From Lactobacillales bacterium (GTDB lineage: Bacteria; Bacillota; Bacilli; Lactobacillales; Streptococcaceae): DNA of 64,000 nucleotides. The notes under the pieces were generated by a model that did not search any database, was not told where the DNA came from, and was given only the letters and a program-made list of their open reading frames with translations. Within the stretch, counting starts at the first letter, position 1. Each line of letters begins with the position of its first letter. The stretch is taken from positions 1-64,000 of the forward strand of contig JAISJD010000008.1 of assembly GCA_031261705.1 (NCBI GenBank), in the 5' to 3' direction. Of the stretch, positions 1 through 8,563 are shown piece by piece. Both the position numbers and the translations under genes were made by a program.

Positions 1-18
1 GGTATAATTTTTATGCAT
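1..18 (-). CDS. Start of an unidentified gene running off the left edge
   Basis: An ATG at 18-16 on the minus strand opens a frame reading MHKNYT before the window ends. An AGGAGG Shine-Dalgarno sequence at 32-27 sits eight bases upstream, so the start is well supported. It follows rbfA in the same direction, but about 300 bp of repeat-bearing DNA separates the two. The position behind rbfA often holds truB, but six residues cannot identify the product. Confidence 0.5.
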
Positions 19-93
19 AGTGAACGCCTCCTAAACGTTATTGATTCATCACTTTAATTGTATAGGTTCGCGTTCTTTTTGTCGTTAATTAAC

Positions 94-154
94 AGAAATA
101 GGGTGTGGATAACATTTTCCGATATTCATCGGAAGTTATCCACACCCTATTTCT
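94..154. repeat. Long hairpin-forming inverted repeat downstream of rbfA
   Basis: Two perfect 20-bp arms (94-113 and 135-154, beginning AGAAATAGGGTGTGG) enclose an inner 7-bp stem (TTCCGAT at 117-123 and its complement at 128-134). There is no long T-run on either side, so it is not a textbook terminator, although it lies where one for the rbfA operon would be expected. It could be a terminator, an RNA-stabilising 3' hairpin or a small dispersed repeat. Confidence 0.75.
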
Positions 155-210
155 TATTGAGAAGCTAGTTTTGTCCCAGCCTCACTGACTCATTCTTTTA
201 GAGAGTTTTC

Positions 211-311
211 TCACCCACATCATTTGACAAAGAGCCTTTATTTCTCATGTGAAGCAGCCTAAGCTTTATTTATCAGATTTAGGTGTCACCACCATCATTT
301 GACAAAGAGCC
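211..311 (-). repeat. Pair of direct repeats resembling ISL3-family terminal repeats
   Basis: Two 26-bp segments (211-236 and 286-311) match at 24 of 26 positions, 75 bp apart in the same orientation. On the minus strand both start GGCTCTTTGTCAAATGATG. ISL3-family insertion sequences typically have terminal inverted repeats beginning GGCTCTT, so these are probably leftover IS ends. No transposase sequence lies between or beside them. The family assignment is inference from the short end sequence only. Confidence 0.5.
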
Positions 312-322
312 CCTCTTTCAGA

Positions 323-688
323 TTACTCTGGATTATTCAATTTCCGAATTAATTCATCAATGTGATTCCCGTATTGAACAGATTCGTCACGTTCAAAAAT
401 CAACTCAGGAATTTTATAAAGTGTTAAACGACTACCCAACTCACGTTTGATAGTACCAGTTGCTTTTTCCAATCCACGTTGTGCTGCTTGTGCATCACTT
501 GCACGATCAGAAAGCAAACTATAATAAATTGTCGCTTGGGAAAGGTCTCCCGTCACATGCACATCCGTAATGTTCACTTCTTGAACACGTGGATCACGTA
601 CACGGCGACGAAGAATATCGTTGACTTCTTTCTTCAACTCTTGACCAACACGACGATCACGATATTGTGCCATTTTCTTTTCCTCCAT
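323..688 (-). CDS. rbfA: Ribosome-binding factor A
   Basis: RbfA is a small KH-fold protein that binds the immature 30S subunit near the 16S rRNA 5' helix and helps late maturation. The 121-residue product has the usual size. Its N-terminal part ([16 protein letters not shown], with [19 protein letters not shown] at about 32-50) is typical of the family. The true start may be Met6 (MAQYRD), because family members normally begin close to this point. It is the last gene of the rimP-nusA-ylxR-ylxQ-infB-rbfA operon, 14 bp behind infB, the standard Firmicutes order. Confidence 0.95.
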   Translation of the reverse strand: MEEKKMAQYRDRRVGQELKKEVNDILRRRVRDPRVQEVNITDVHVTGDLSQATIYYSLLSDRASDAQAAQRGLEKATGTIKRELGSRLTLYKIPELIFERDESVQYGNHIDELIRKLNNPE

Positions 689-702
689 AATAGAGTGTAT
701 TC

Positions 703-3225
703 TTAGGCTTTTTTAATTTCTTCCATAACGTAGCCTTCAATAATGTCGTCTTCTTTAATATCATTGAAGTTTTCAATCATTGCGCCGCCTTCAAAGCCTA
801 ATTTAATTTCTTTTACATCATCTTTGAAGCGTTTCAAAGAAGCAAGTTTTCCTTCAAAAATAACAATACCGTCACGAATGACACGAACGCCTGAATCACG
901 TTGAATATATCCATCTGTGACGTAAACACCAGCAATTGTTCCAACTTTTGATACCTTGAATGTTTGACGAACAATCATTTGACCAGTGATTTTTTCTTCA
1001 TATTCTGGGTCAAGCATTCCCTTCATCGCTGTTTCGATTTCTTCGATAACTTTATAGATGATACGGTGTAAACGAATATCTACTTCATCTGCATCCGCTT
1101 GTGTTTTCGCTTGTGGTGTTGGACGAACGTTAAAACCAATGATAATCGCATTTGATGCTTCCGCTAGCGTGACATCTGATTCATTGATTGCCCCAACAGC
1201 CGAGTGAACAATTTTCACACGAACGCCTTCGACTTCAATTTTTTGAAGAGAGGCAGCAAGTGCTTCTGCCGAACCTTGTACATCTGCTTTGATGATGACA
1301 TTGACTTCTTTGATTTCTCCATCTTTCAAAGAATCAAATAAGTTTTCAAGCGTGACACGGCTTGTTACTTTGCGGTGTTCCATTAATGCACGTTTGGCAC
1401 GTTCTTCACCTGCCGCACGAGCTGTTTTTTCATCTTCAAAGACAACGAAGTGATCCCCAGCTTGTGGTACATCATTTAACCCAGTAATTTCAACTGGTGT
1501 TGCTGGGCCTGCTGTTTTATCACGACGGCCACGATCGTTGACCATGACACGCACACGTCCAAAGGTGCTACCCACTACGATTGGATCTCCCACGTGAAGT
1601 GTGCCTTGTTGAACTAACAAGGTGGCTACTGGACCTTTTCCTTTATCCAAACGAGCTTCGATAACTGTACCGATTGCACGTTGTGTTGGATCGGCTTTTA
1701 AGTCTTCCACTTCGGAAACTAAAAGAATCATTTCTAATAGTTCATCAATATTTTGACCAAATTTTGCAGAGATTTCCACGAAAATTGTGTCACCACCCCA
1801 GCTTTCAGGAATTAGACCATATTCGCTTAATTCTTGCATAACGTGTTGAGGGTTTGCACCTGGTTTATCAATTTTGTTTACCGCTACAATAATTGGAACA
1901 TCTGCGGCTTTTGCGTGGTTGATTGCTTCAACTGTTTGTGGCATGACACCGTCATCAGCTGCTACAACTAAGATAGTAATATCTGTAATAGATGCTCCAC
2001 GTGCACGCATAGAAGTAAACGCCGCATGTCCCGGAGTATCTAAGAAAGTAATCGTTTTTCCATCCACATCAATTTGGTAAGCACCGATATGTTGAGTGAT
2101 TCCTCCAGCTTCTCCACTTGTCACACGAGAATGACGTAGGGTATCAAGTAAAGTTGTTTTCCCATGGTCAACGTGTCCCATAATTGTGACAACTGGGGGA
2201 CGAGTAACTAAATTATCCTTGTTGATTGCTTCTGGTTCAAAGAATTTATCAATATCCGCAACATCTACTTGTACTTTTTCTTCTGCTTCCATTCCGTAGT
2301 CTGCAGCTAATAATTCTAAAGTATCTTTATCAAGCGATTGATTTTGTGTTGCCATTACACCCATCATGAATAATTTTTTCACGATTTCTGCTGGTTCGCG
2401 TTTAATCTTCTTCGCCATTTCAGCAACCGTCATACCGTCTGTATAGACAAATACTTCTGGTAATTCATGGAATTTACGTGCAGGAACAGCAGGCTTATTA
2501 CTTTGTTGAGTATGCTTGCCCTTCTTGCCTTTTTTGTTGAATTTGTTACGGTTATTCCCATTCCAACCGCCGTTGCCGTTACGGTTTTGGTTGTTACGGT
2601 TGCCACCGCCAGTATTGCCACCCCAATTACTATTACGGTTTTGATTACTGTTATTATTATTGGTATTAGAATTGCGATGATTATTTGTATTTGTTGAACC
2701 CGTCGTCGTTGTTGAACGGTTTTGATTATTGTTGTTCGTGTTGTTTGGACGATTTGGTTTCTTCGCATTTCCTTGTGTATTTGGTCGATTTTGTGACGCA
2801 TTGTTTCCTTGGTTATTTGAACGTTGTTGGTTCGCATTCCGGTTTTGGGTCGATTGATTTTTGTTTTGATTTGTGTTCGTCATCTTAACCCCCCGATCTT
2901 TAGTATTGTTATTTGGTTTGACTTGTTTGTTTCTATCAGCCGAATGTTCTTTGTTTGGTTGTCCCTGTGGCTTAGAACCTTGAGGACGTTGATTGTTTGC
3001 TGGCTTATTATTTTGCGGACGTGCAGTATGTACTGCTTTGTTCTCCACGGGTTTTTTAGGCGCAGAAACAGGTTTATAGGCATTTTTAATTTTTGATTCT
3101 TGATTGCTGTCTACCACACCCATATGATTTTTTACATCAATCCCAAGTTTATGTGCTGTTTCGACAACATCCTTACTTGGCTTATCAATTTCTTTAGCTA
3201 TTTCATATATTCTTTTTTTGCTCAA
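703..3225 (-). CDS. infB: Translation initiation factor IF-2
   Basis: IF-2 is the GTPase that brings fMet-tRNA to the 30S subunit and promotes subunit joining. I place the start at the TTG at 3225, giving 840 residues beginning [23 protein letters not shown] lies 6 bases upstream, and the longer frame from 3258 has no such signal. The order is a small N-terminal IF2_N module, a very Asn/Gln/Lys-rich low-complexity linker (roughly residues 60-240), a second IF2_N module, the G domain with [13 protein letters not shown] and NKID, then domains II to IV. The Asn-rich linker explains several overlapping open frames on both strands, which are not genes. Confidence 0.97.
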   Translation of the reverse strand: MSKKRIYEIAKEIDKPSKDVVETAHKLGIDVKNHMGVVDSNQESKIKNAYKPVSAPKKPVENKAVHTARPQNNKPANNQRPQGSKPQGQPNKEHSADRNKQVKPNNNTKDRGVKMTNTNQNKNQSTQNRNANQQRSNNQGNNASQNRPNTQGNAKKPNRPNNTNNNNQNRSTTTTGSTNTNNHRNSNTNNNNSNQNRNSNWGGNTGGGNRNNQNRNGNGGWNGNNRNKFNKKGKKGKHTQQSNKPAVPARKFHELPEVFVYTDGMTVAEMAKKIKREPAEIVKKLFMMGVMATQNQSLDKDTLELLAADYGMEAEEKVQVDVADIDKFFEPEAINKDNLVTRPPVVTIMGHVDHGKTTLLDTLRHSRVTSGEAGGITQHIGAYQIDVDGKTITFLDTPGHAAFTSMRARGASITDITILVVAADDGVMPQTVEAINHAKAADVPIIVAVNKIDKPGANPQHVMQELSEYGLIPESWGGDTIFVEISAKFGQNIDELLEMILLVSEVEDLKADPTQRAIGTVIEARLDKGKGPVATLLVQQGTLHVGDPIVVGSTFGRVRVMVNDRGRRDKTAGPATPVEITGLNDVPQAGDHFVVFEDEKTARAAGEERAKRALMEHRKVTSRVTLENLFDSLKDGEIKEVNVIIKADVQGSAEALAASLQKIEVEGVRVKIVHSAVGAINESDVTLAEASNAIIIGFNVRPTPQAKTQADADEVDIRLHRIIYKVIEEIETAMKGMLDPEYEEKITGQMIVRQTFKVSKVGTIAGVYVTDGYIQRDSGVRVIRDGIVIFEGKLASLKRFKDDVKEIKLGFEGGAMIENFNDIKEDDIIEGYVMEEIKKA

Positions 3226-3238
3226 TAAGTTCACCTTC

Positions 3239-3544
3239 CTACTCGCTAAGTAGTTCAATTAATTTCTTGGCAAAACCAGCGTCATTCACGCCTACAACCA
3301 TTCTAATTTTCCCGATTGCATGACTTAATTCTGCTTGGTTAAAGCGTTCAAAATAAGGAACTGCATAATAAGAGCTTTTATCTTTAATTTTTTTTCTTGT
3401 ATTTCCACTGGCGTCACTCGCGACAAAAACTACCTTCGTCTTTTCCCTGCGAATGTCGTCAATTGTTAACTCTTCACCTGTGATTAATTTCCCAGCACGT
3501 TGCGCCAAGCCTAATAGATTTAGTACTCTTTCGCTATTTGTCAT
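3239..3544 (-). CDS. ylxQ: YlxQ-type L7Ae-family RNA-binding protein
   Basis: This 101-residue protein belongs to the L7Ae/L30e/S12e fold that binds kink-turn RNA. The family glycine-rich start ([15 protein letters not shown], about residues 11-25) and the [15 protein letters not shown] segment are visible. It overlaps the end of ylxR by 11 bp and ends 13 bp before the infB start, so the three are translated as a unit. The precise function of YlxQ in the nusA operon is not settled; a role in ribosome or RNase-associated RNA binding is inferred from the fold. Confidence 0.9.
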   Translation of the reverse strand: MTNSERVLNLLGLAQRAGKLITGEELTIDDIRREKTKVVFVASDASGNTRKKIKDKSSYYAVPYFERFNQAELSHAIGKIRMVVGVNDAGFAKKLIELLSE

Positions 3545-3836
3545 TTGAAAATAACTCCTTACGTGCTTTTTGGTGCGTTACATAGTTCAGTAATTCCTCA
3601 TAAAATTCATCGCTCAAGCTCGTTTCCAAGATACGATCAAGAATTTTCTTTTGTCGAGAAATCTCTACCTCCTTTGGTTCCAGAGCAATGTACGCCCCAC
3701 GACCGGGAGCCTTTCCAGTTGGATCAATCGTTACCGCGCCGTCTTTTGAACGAGCAATGCGGACTAACTCTTTCTTTGGAAACATCTCGCCAGATACAAC
3801 TGATTTACGCATGGGAATTTTTCTTTGTTTTGCCAC
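3534..3836 (-). CDS. rnpM: YlxR/RnpM family RNA-binding protein
   Basis: The 100-residue product is a YlxR (DUF448) protein. The family signature is clear: PMRKSVVSGEMFPKKELVRI near the N-terminus and PGRGAYIAL in the middle, which forms the positively charged RNA-binding face. The Bacillus subtilis homologue was shown to modulate RNase P and renamed RnpM; older literature calls it YlxR. It sits between nusA and ylxQ in the conserved order and overlaps ylxQ by 11 bp. Confidence 0.92.
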   Translation of the reverse strand: MAKQRKIPMRKSVVSGEMFPKKELVRIARSKDGAVTIDPTGKAPGRGAYIALEPKEVEISRQKKILDRILETSLSDEFYEELLNYVTHQKARKELFSNDK

Positions 3837-3863
3837 AACAAAAACCTCCTAGCTCTCCAATTG

Positions 3864-5045
3864 TTAAATATTTTCGTACGGTTCTTCCGCTTGGACTTCA
3901 TCTTCCACTTCTAAAGAATCGACCCCTTCAACACGGTATTCATCTTCAAGAAAGGCTTCCAATGAATCGTCAGGAGTTCCCTCTTCTTTGGCTAGCTCTT
4001 CATAGTAGCTTGTCATTTCTGATTCTGGTTTAATATCAATCTTGTAACCTGTCAAACGAGCAGCTAGACGAGCATTTTGTCCACGTTTCCCAATAGCAAG
4101 TGATAATTGATGATCAGGAACAACAACAGTCGCTGCTTTTGGATTATTACGGTCAAAGATGACATCAATAACTTGAGCAGGATTTAAGGCATTCGCAATA
4201 AAGACAGTTGGATCATCGCTATATTCCACAATATCCATGTTTTCACCTTTTAGTTCATTCACAATCGCTTGCACACGAGCCCCTTTTGGACCAACTGTAG
4301 TACCTACTGGATCGACGTTCGGATCATTTGAACGAACTGCCACTTTTGAACGATCGCCTGCTTCACGAGCGATGCTGACAATTTCAACGATTCCATCGTA
4401 AACTTCTGGTACTTCTTGTTCAAATAAACGACGAAGTAAATCTGGATGTGAACGACTTACGTAAACTTGTGGCCCTTTTGTCGTGTTATTCACGCGGTAA
4501 ACGTAAACTTTAATGCGGTCATGTGGTTGGTAAACTTCATTTGGCATTTGATCTTTCTTAGATAACACCGCTTCAATTTTTCCAAGATTCACATAAATGT
4601 AACGATTGTCTTGACGTTCAACTGTTCCAGTCATAATGTCATTTTCATAGGCAGAAAATTCGTTATAGATAATCGTACGTTCTTCCTCACGAACACGTTG
4701 CAAGATAACTTGTTTAGCTGTTTGTGCAGCAATCCGACCAAAATCTTTTGGTGTTACTTCAAATTTGATTTTATCCCCAATTTCATAGTGAGGATTAATC
4801 TTCAAGGCATCTTCTAATGAAATTTCTAGCTGTGAATCAAAAACTTCTTCTGTCACTTCTTTGACTGAATAAACTTTGATATCGCCTTTTTTCTGGTCAA
4901 ACTCTACTTCTACATTTTGCGCTTGTCCATAGTGACGTTTGTATGCAGAAACTAAGGCAGTTTCTAACGCATCAATCACAATCTCCTTTGAAATTCCTTT
5001 TTCTTGTTCCAGAGCGTCCAATGCATTTAACATTTCTTTACTCAT
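3864..5045 (-). CDS. nusA: Transcription termination/antitermination factor NusA
   Basis: NusA binds RNA polymerase and the nascent transcript and affects pausing, hairpin-dependent termination and antitermination. The 393-residue protein has the standard N-terminal polymerase-binding domain (MSKEMLNALDALEQEKGI), an S1 domain (about 130-200) and two KH domains including VDPVGTTVGPKGARVQAI and LSLAIGKRGQNARLAARL. The C-terminal tail from about 350 is acidic, and it lacks the extra C-terminal acidic repeats of E. coli NusA, as usual in Firmicutes. It is the second gene of the operon, 41 bp behind rimP. Confidence 0.97.
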   Translation of the reverse strand: MSKEMLNALDALEQEKGISKEIVIDALETALVSAYKRHYGQAQNVEVEFDQKKGDIKVYSVKEVTEEVFDSQLEISLEDALKINPHYEIGDKIKFEVTPKDFGRIAAQTAKQVILQRVREEERTIIYNEFSAYENDIMTGTVERQDNRYIYVNLGKIEAVLSKKDQMPNEVYQPHDRIKVYVYRVNNTTKGPQVYVSRSHPDLLRRLFEQEVPEVYDGIVEIVSIAREAGDRSKVAVRSNDPNVDPVGTTVGPKGARVQAIVNELKGENMDIVEYSDDPTVFIANALNPAQVIDVIFDRNNPKAATVVVPDHQLSLAIGKRGQNARLAARLTGYKIDIKPESEMTSYYEELAKEEGTPDDSLEAFLEDEYRVEGVDSLEVEDEVQAEEPYENI

Positions 5046-5086
5046 GTTCCTAATTCCTCCTAGCTAACCTTACAACTTATTTTGAT

Positions 5087-5560
5087 TTAGAATTTTATGG
5101 CTAAACGAGCTTTGGCAATATTTTTTCTCTCAAAGGTGAATTCTTTTTCTCGCGTCTTAATTCGCACATTTAAAGTCAACGTGTCCGCATCAAAACGAAT
5201 TAAATCGCCCTCAAATTGCTTATTTCCTTCAACCGCTTGATACAATGAGATATTGATATATTCCCCAATGGCGTTTTCATAATCAGATTCTTTTTTCAAC
5301 GGACGTTCCGCACCAGGGGACGATACTTCTAAAAAGTACGCTTGTGGAAACGGATCAGGGGTAATTTCGTCTAATAACCCACTTAAACGTTCACTTACCC
5401 AAGCAGTTTCTTCAATGTCAATTCCGCCTTCTTTGTCAATGAAAACACGCAAGAACCAGTTTTTCCCTTCTTTCACATACTCCAAATCTACCAATTCAAA
5501 GTGCTGTTCTTCTAGGATAGGTGTCACTAATTCTGTCACTGTTTTTACTACACTGCTCAA
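5087..5560 (-). CDS. rimP: Ribosome maturation factor RimP
   Basis: RimP assists 30S subunit assembly around the S12/S19 region. The 157-residue product shows the family core: LVDLEYVKEGKNWFLRVFID (about 23-42), the conserved WVSERLSGLLDE, and PFPQAYFLEVSSPGAERPL. It uses a TTG start at 5560 with AGGAG nine bases upstream. It is the first gene of the nusA operon; a promoter and an unusual leader hairpin precede it at 5634-5715. Confidence 0.95.
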   Translation of the reverse strand: MSSVVKTVTELVTPILEEQHFELVDLEYVKEGKNWFLRVFIDKEGGIDIEETAWVSERLSGLLDEITPDPFPQAYFLEVSSPGAERPLKKESDYENAIGEYINISLYQAVEGNKQFEGDLIRFDADTLTLNVRIKTREKEFTFERKNIAKARLAIKF

Positions 5561-5633
5561 TCAAGTCATCTCCTATTCATAAAAAGCTAACACATTACCG
5601 ACATTCAGCTGTGCCAATCTACCAAGCTCCATT

Positions 5634-5662
5634 AAAAAGAGTGAGCAGAAATCCGCTCACTC
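5634..5662 (-). terminator. Terminator-like hairpin in the rimP-nusA leader
   Basis: On the minus strand a perfect 8-bp stem (GAGTGAGC and GCTCACTC) with an 8-base loop is followed directly by TTTTT. It lies about 75 bp before rimP and only some 20 bases downstream of the predicted transcription start. The divergent gene on the other side reads away, so the only minus-strand transcript that meets it is that of the rimP operon itself. This suggests a leader attenuator. Confidence 0.7.
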
Positions 5663-5686
5663 CGACTTAGTATCTTTACGCATTTT

Positions 5687-5715
5687 ATCCTACCATAGCT
5701 ACAGAAAATTTTCAA
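5687..5715 (-). promoter_or_regulatory. Predicted sigma-A promoter of the rimP-nusA-infB operon
   Basis: Minus strand TTGAAA (5715-5710), a 17-base spacer and TAGGAT (5692-5687), with TG one base upstream of the -10 (extended -10). The expected start is near 5680, upstream of the leader hairpin. Confidence 0.6.
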
Positions 5716-5837
5716 GAAATACGACCATGTAGACGCTACTTCTAAAATTCTTATAAATCTTCTCTCATATTTACAAAGATTTATAAATAAATAGTGTAGA
5801 ATGAAAGTGAAAGAATAACTCAAAGGAGAGGATTTCA

Positions 5838-6842
5838 TTGAAAATTTTTATCTACGCTATTGGAAAACTGGAACAAATCGCTGCAGACAAGTGGGCAGAG
5901 GAACATCAAGTAGAGATTGGCACTAGCCCAGAATTTTTCAGTCGTGAAACCGTTGAGCTGGCAAAAGGCTATAACGCGATTAGCTTTCAACAAATGCTTC
6001 CTATACATGATGAAGAAACTTACAAAATTCTAGCAGAAAATGGAACAAAATTTATCTCTACCCGTTCTGCAGGAATTGATATTTTAAACTTAGATTATAT
6101 TAAAAAGTACCATTTAAAAGCAGTCAATGTTCCTGTTTACTCTCCACGTGCGATTGCTGAATTTGCATTAACTCTAACAATGAATCTACTTCGCAATATT
6201 CCTGAACTCGTTCACCGTGAAGAAAAAGGAAACTATAACTTTGATGGTTTAATCGGAAATGAAATTCACGAAATGACGGTCGGCGTTGTTGGCACGGGAC
6301 ATATCGGATTTGCTGCAGCAGAAATTTTCCATGCACTTGGAGCAAAGGTTATCGCCTATGATAAGTTTCCAAAACCAGCCGAAGTCATTGAGAATGTTTT
6401 AACCTACAAGGATTCTCTTGAAAGTTTAGTCAAAGAAGCCGATATTGTAACGATTCACGCCCCTTATCTTGAAGAAAATCATCATCTCTTTAATGCAGCA
6501 ATTTTCAACCAAATGAAAGATGGTGCCTTACTTATCAATACCGCTCGTGGGCCAATCGTTGACACGGAAGCGTTGCTTGCTGCCTTAAAATCTGGAAAGC
6601 TAGGTGGCGCTGGGCTAGATGCAGTGGAAGATGAAGAAAACTGGATGAATGTCACCTTTAAATCTAAAGACGACTATCCAAAAACTTTAAGAGAACTTCA
6701 AGAACAAGACAATGTTCTCGTGACTCCTCATATGGCGTTTTATACAAAAGCTGCAAGCCGTGCGCTGATTACAAACTCACTGGATAGCTTGTACGATTTA
6801 GAAACTACTGGCACTTCTAATGTTGAAATTTCTTTAGATTAA
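5838..6842 (+). CDS. D-lactate / D-2-hydroxyacid dehydrogenase
   Basis: This NAD-dependent D-2-hydroxyacid dehydrogenase (334 residues) reduces a 2-keto acid such as pyruvate to the D-hydroxyacid. The Rossmann motif GTGHIG is at about 152-157. The catalytic Arg (NTARGPIVD, about 237), Glu (about 264-266) and His (TPHMAFYT, about 298) are all present. The overall sequence is closest to the D-LDH/VanH/D-hydroxyisocaproate dehydrogenase group. The start is TTG at 5838, preceded by AAAGGAGAGG. It is monocistronic, divergent from rimP, and ends at a strong terminator. Exact substrate preference cannot be read from sequence. Confidence 0.88.
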   Translation: MKIFIYAIGKLEQIAADKWAEEHQVEIGTSPEFFSRETVELAKGYNAISFQQMLPIHDEETYKILAENGTKFISTRSAGIDILNLDYIKKYHLKAVNVPVYSPRAIAEFALTLTMNLLRNIPELVHREEKGNYNFDGLIGNEIHEMTVGVVGTGHIGFAAAEIFHALGAKVIAYDKFPKPAEVIENVLTYKDSLESLVKEADIVTIHAPYLEENHHLFNAAIFNQMKDGALLINTARGPIVDTEALLAALKSGKLGGAGLDAVEDEENWMNVTFKSKDDYPKTLRELQEQDNVLVTPHMAFYTKAASRALITNSLDSLYDLETTGTSNVEISLD

Positions 6843-6852
6843 AACAGAAAAA

Positions 6853-6889
6853 AGCCACTTGGAACGGATAGATAACACTCCAAGTGGCT
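6853..6889. terminator. Bidirectional terminator between the dehydrogenase and pstS
   Basis: An 11-bp perfect stem (AGCCACTTGGA and complement) with a 15-base loop. On the minus strand it is followed by a T-rich run, on the plus strand by TATATTTTATTTC, so it can serve both convergent genes. Confidence 0.85.
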
Positions 6890-6896
6890 ATATATT

Positions 6897-7784
6897 TTAT
6901 TTCTTCGTTACTTTTCCTTCTGCATCACGTTCCACTTTCATATCTGAAACAGAAAGATACCCAAGTTTTTTCACTTGTTCTTTTTGAATGGCTGGTGAAA
7001 GAATGTAGTCGATAAATTTTTTCGTTCCTTCATTGGGTTCTCCATTTGTATACATGTGTTCATAAGACCAAATTTTCCAATCATTTGTTTGAACATTTTC
7101 TTCTTTTGGTTCTACTCCGTCAATAGATAGAGGAGTCAATGAATCGTCAAAGTATGAAAAGGCTAAGTAGGAAATTGCCCCCGGTGTAGATGAAACGATT
7201 TGACGAACCGTTCCAGAAGAATCTTGTTCTTGAGATTGTGCTACTTTAATGTCATCTAATGCGTATTTTTCAAAGTTAAAACGAGTTCCTGAACCTTCTG
7301 CACGGTTAACGACTTCAATTTTTACATCTTTTCCACCGACATCCTTCCAATTTGTTACTTTTCCTGAAAAAATATCTTTTAGTTGGTCTTTGGTTAAATC
7401 TTTTACACCCGTGTCATTATTTACAACAGGTGCTACACCTACGACCGCTACTTTATGGTCAACTAATTTTGAAGCATCCACGCCGGATTTTTCTTCAGCA
7501 AATAAATCTGAATTTCCAATCGTAACAGATTTTGAAGAAACTTGAGAAAGTCCTAAGCCTGAACCTCCACCTTGAACGGAAATGTTATAGCCTGCATTTT
7601 CTTCTTGGAATGATTCACTTGCTGCATCTACTAATGGTTGTAGTGCGGTTGACCCAGCGGCAACAATTTTCGTATCCTCAGCTGCTTTACTACTTGATGA
7701 ACTACCTGTATCTGTGCCACCTGCCCCACAGCCTGCTAACAATAATGCTCCTGCTAATAATGTACCGAAAAGAATTTTCTTCAT
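6897..7784 (-). CDS. pstS: Phosphate-binding lipoprotein PstS
   Basis: PstS is the extracellular phosphate-binding subunit of the high-affinity Pst ABC transporter. The 295-residue product has a lipoprotein signal peptide with lipobox LLAGC (Cys19). Phosphate-contact segments typical of the family are visible: GSTALQPL, GGGSGLG, and GTVRQIVSSTPGAISYL; the SGTRFNF loop is also present. No pstC, pstA or pstB follows, since the gene ends at a terminator facing the dehydrogenase; the permease and ATPase must lie elsewhere. The PhoP-like box array upstream indicates phosphate-starvation control. Confidence 0.93.
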   Translation of the reverse strand: MKKILFGTLLAGALLLAGCGAGGTDTGSSSSSKAAEDTKIVAAGSTALQPLVDAASESFQEENAGYNISVQGGGSGLGLSQVSSKSVTIGNSDLFAEEKSGVDASKLVDHKVAVVGVAPVVNNDTGVKDLTKDQLKDIFSGKVTNWKDVGGKDVKIEVVNRAEGSGTRFNFEKYALDDIKVAQSQEQDSSGTVRQIVSSTPGAISYLAFSYFDDSLTPLSIDGVEPKEENVQTNDWKIWSYEHMYTNGEPNEGTKKFIDYILSPAIQKEQVKKLGYLSVSDMKVERDAEGKVTKK

Positions 7785-7910
7785 GTTGTTCTTATCTCCT
7801 CTTCACATCTTCCGCCTGTTATCGAAAGATATAGTTTTTTTCCGTAAATTCATCTTTCTCATTTACAAGTTCTATGATAGCATTCGAGTGTTAAAGAGTT
7901 TTATGCAAGA

Positions 7911-7948
7911 GGTAAAGGTTTTGTAAATCTCTGTAAATTTTTTGTTAA
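7911..7948 (-). promoter_or_regulatory. Four-copy PhoP-like box upstream of pstS
   Basis: On the minus strand the hexamers TTAACA (7948-7943), TTTACA (7937-7932), TTTACA (7927-7922) and TTTACC (7916-7911) recur with 11, 10 and 11 base periods. Tandem TT(A/T)ACA hexamers at one helical turn are the known PhoP binding pattern of Firmicutes. A candidate extended -10 (TGCTATCAT) lies downstream near 7875, without a good -35, as expected for an activated promoter. Confidence 0.7.
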
Positions 7949-8061
7949 CAACGAAAAAAATGAGAGCCGCATTGTAGAATGAAGTTAGCCACCCTAGTTT
8001 AATAAAAAACGTCCTAGTGAAAATTCATGTATTATTGAAGTCATGACACAGACAATAAAGA

Positions 8062-8328
8062 ATGAATTTCACTATGACGCCAGAAAAGAATACCACAAAA
8101 CAAATGAGTTATACACACTTATCTTCTGAGGAAAGAATCAATATTCAAACGCTTAAAAATGAAGGCTATTCCAATCGACATATCGCAAAGATTCTCGGAC
8201 GTTCATCTCAAACGAACAACAATGAGATGATTCATCAGTTTATTGTCAAAGGACAACCTATTTCCAATAGTGCCGTTCAAAAAATTCAGCAACTTCTAAT
8301 ACTTGAGCTAATTATTTTTCATCGTTAA
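8062..8328 (+). pseudogene. Truncated IS30-family transposase N-terminus
   Basis: The 88-residue frame contains the helix-turn-helix start typical of IS30 transposases (MSYTHLSSEERINIQTLKNE, then GYSNRHIAKILGRSSQT), after which identity with the family fades and the frame stops. The DDE catalytic domain is absent, so this is a dead fragment. The next 230 bases are AT-rich with no coding signal. It marks an old IS insertion between pstS and the deiminase-like operon. Confidence 0.75.
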
Positions 8329-8522
8329 TTTCATCTTCAAATAAAAATTTGCGTTTTCTAATATCATCTTGGCTATACTATTGGTTAATGGTAAACTTGA
8401 ACAATTATTTTTATAATTAAATAATATAAATCGATTAATATCAATCTGTTATTATGCACGAAACAAGCCTGTACTAGACTTTCACCTTCTAATTCTCACA
8501 CATACAGGGCACATATCTAAAA

Positions 8523-8554
8523 AAGACAGCTGTAAAAATTCTCCTAGCTGTCTT
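8523..8554 (-). terminator. Terminator of the deiminase/carbamoyltransferase operon
   Basis: A 9-bp stem (AAGACAGCT and complement) with a 14-base loop, followed on the minus strand by TTTTTT. It lies 10 bp past the stop of the last gene of the operon. Confidence 0.85.
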
Positions 8555-8563
8555 CTATTTCAT

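Noticed and set aside
2430-3096. Several open frames on both strands within the first third of infB
   Set aside because: They come from the low-complexity Asn-rich linker of IF-2 and have no start signals or family resemblance.
5632-5838. 68-codon frame on the minus strand upstream of rimP
   Set aside because: It covers the predicted rimP promoter and leader hairpin and has no ribosome site.
5838-6842. Possible vancomycin-resistance VanH
   Set aside because: It is related in family, but there is no vanA or vanX neighbour; an ordinary D-lactate-type dehydrogenase explains it.
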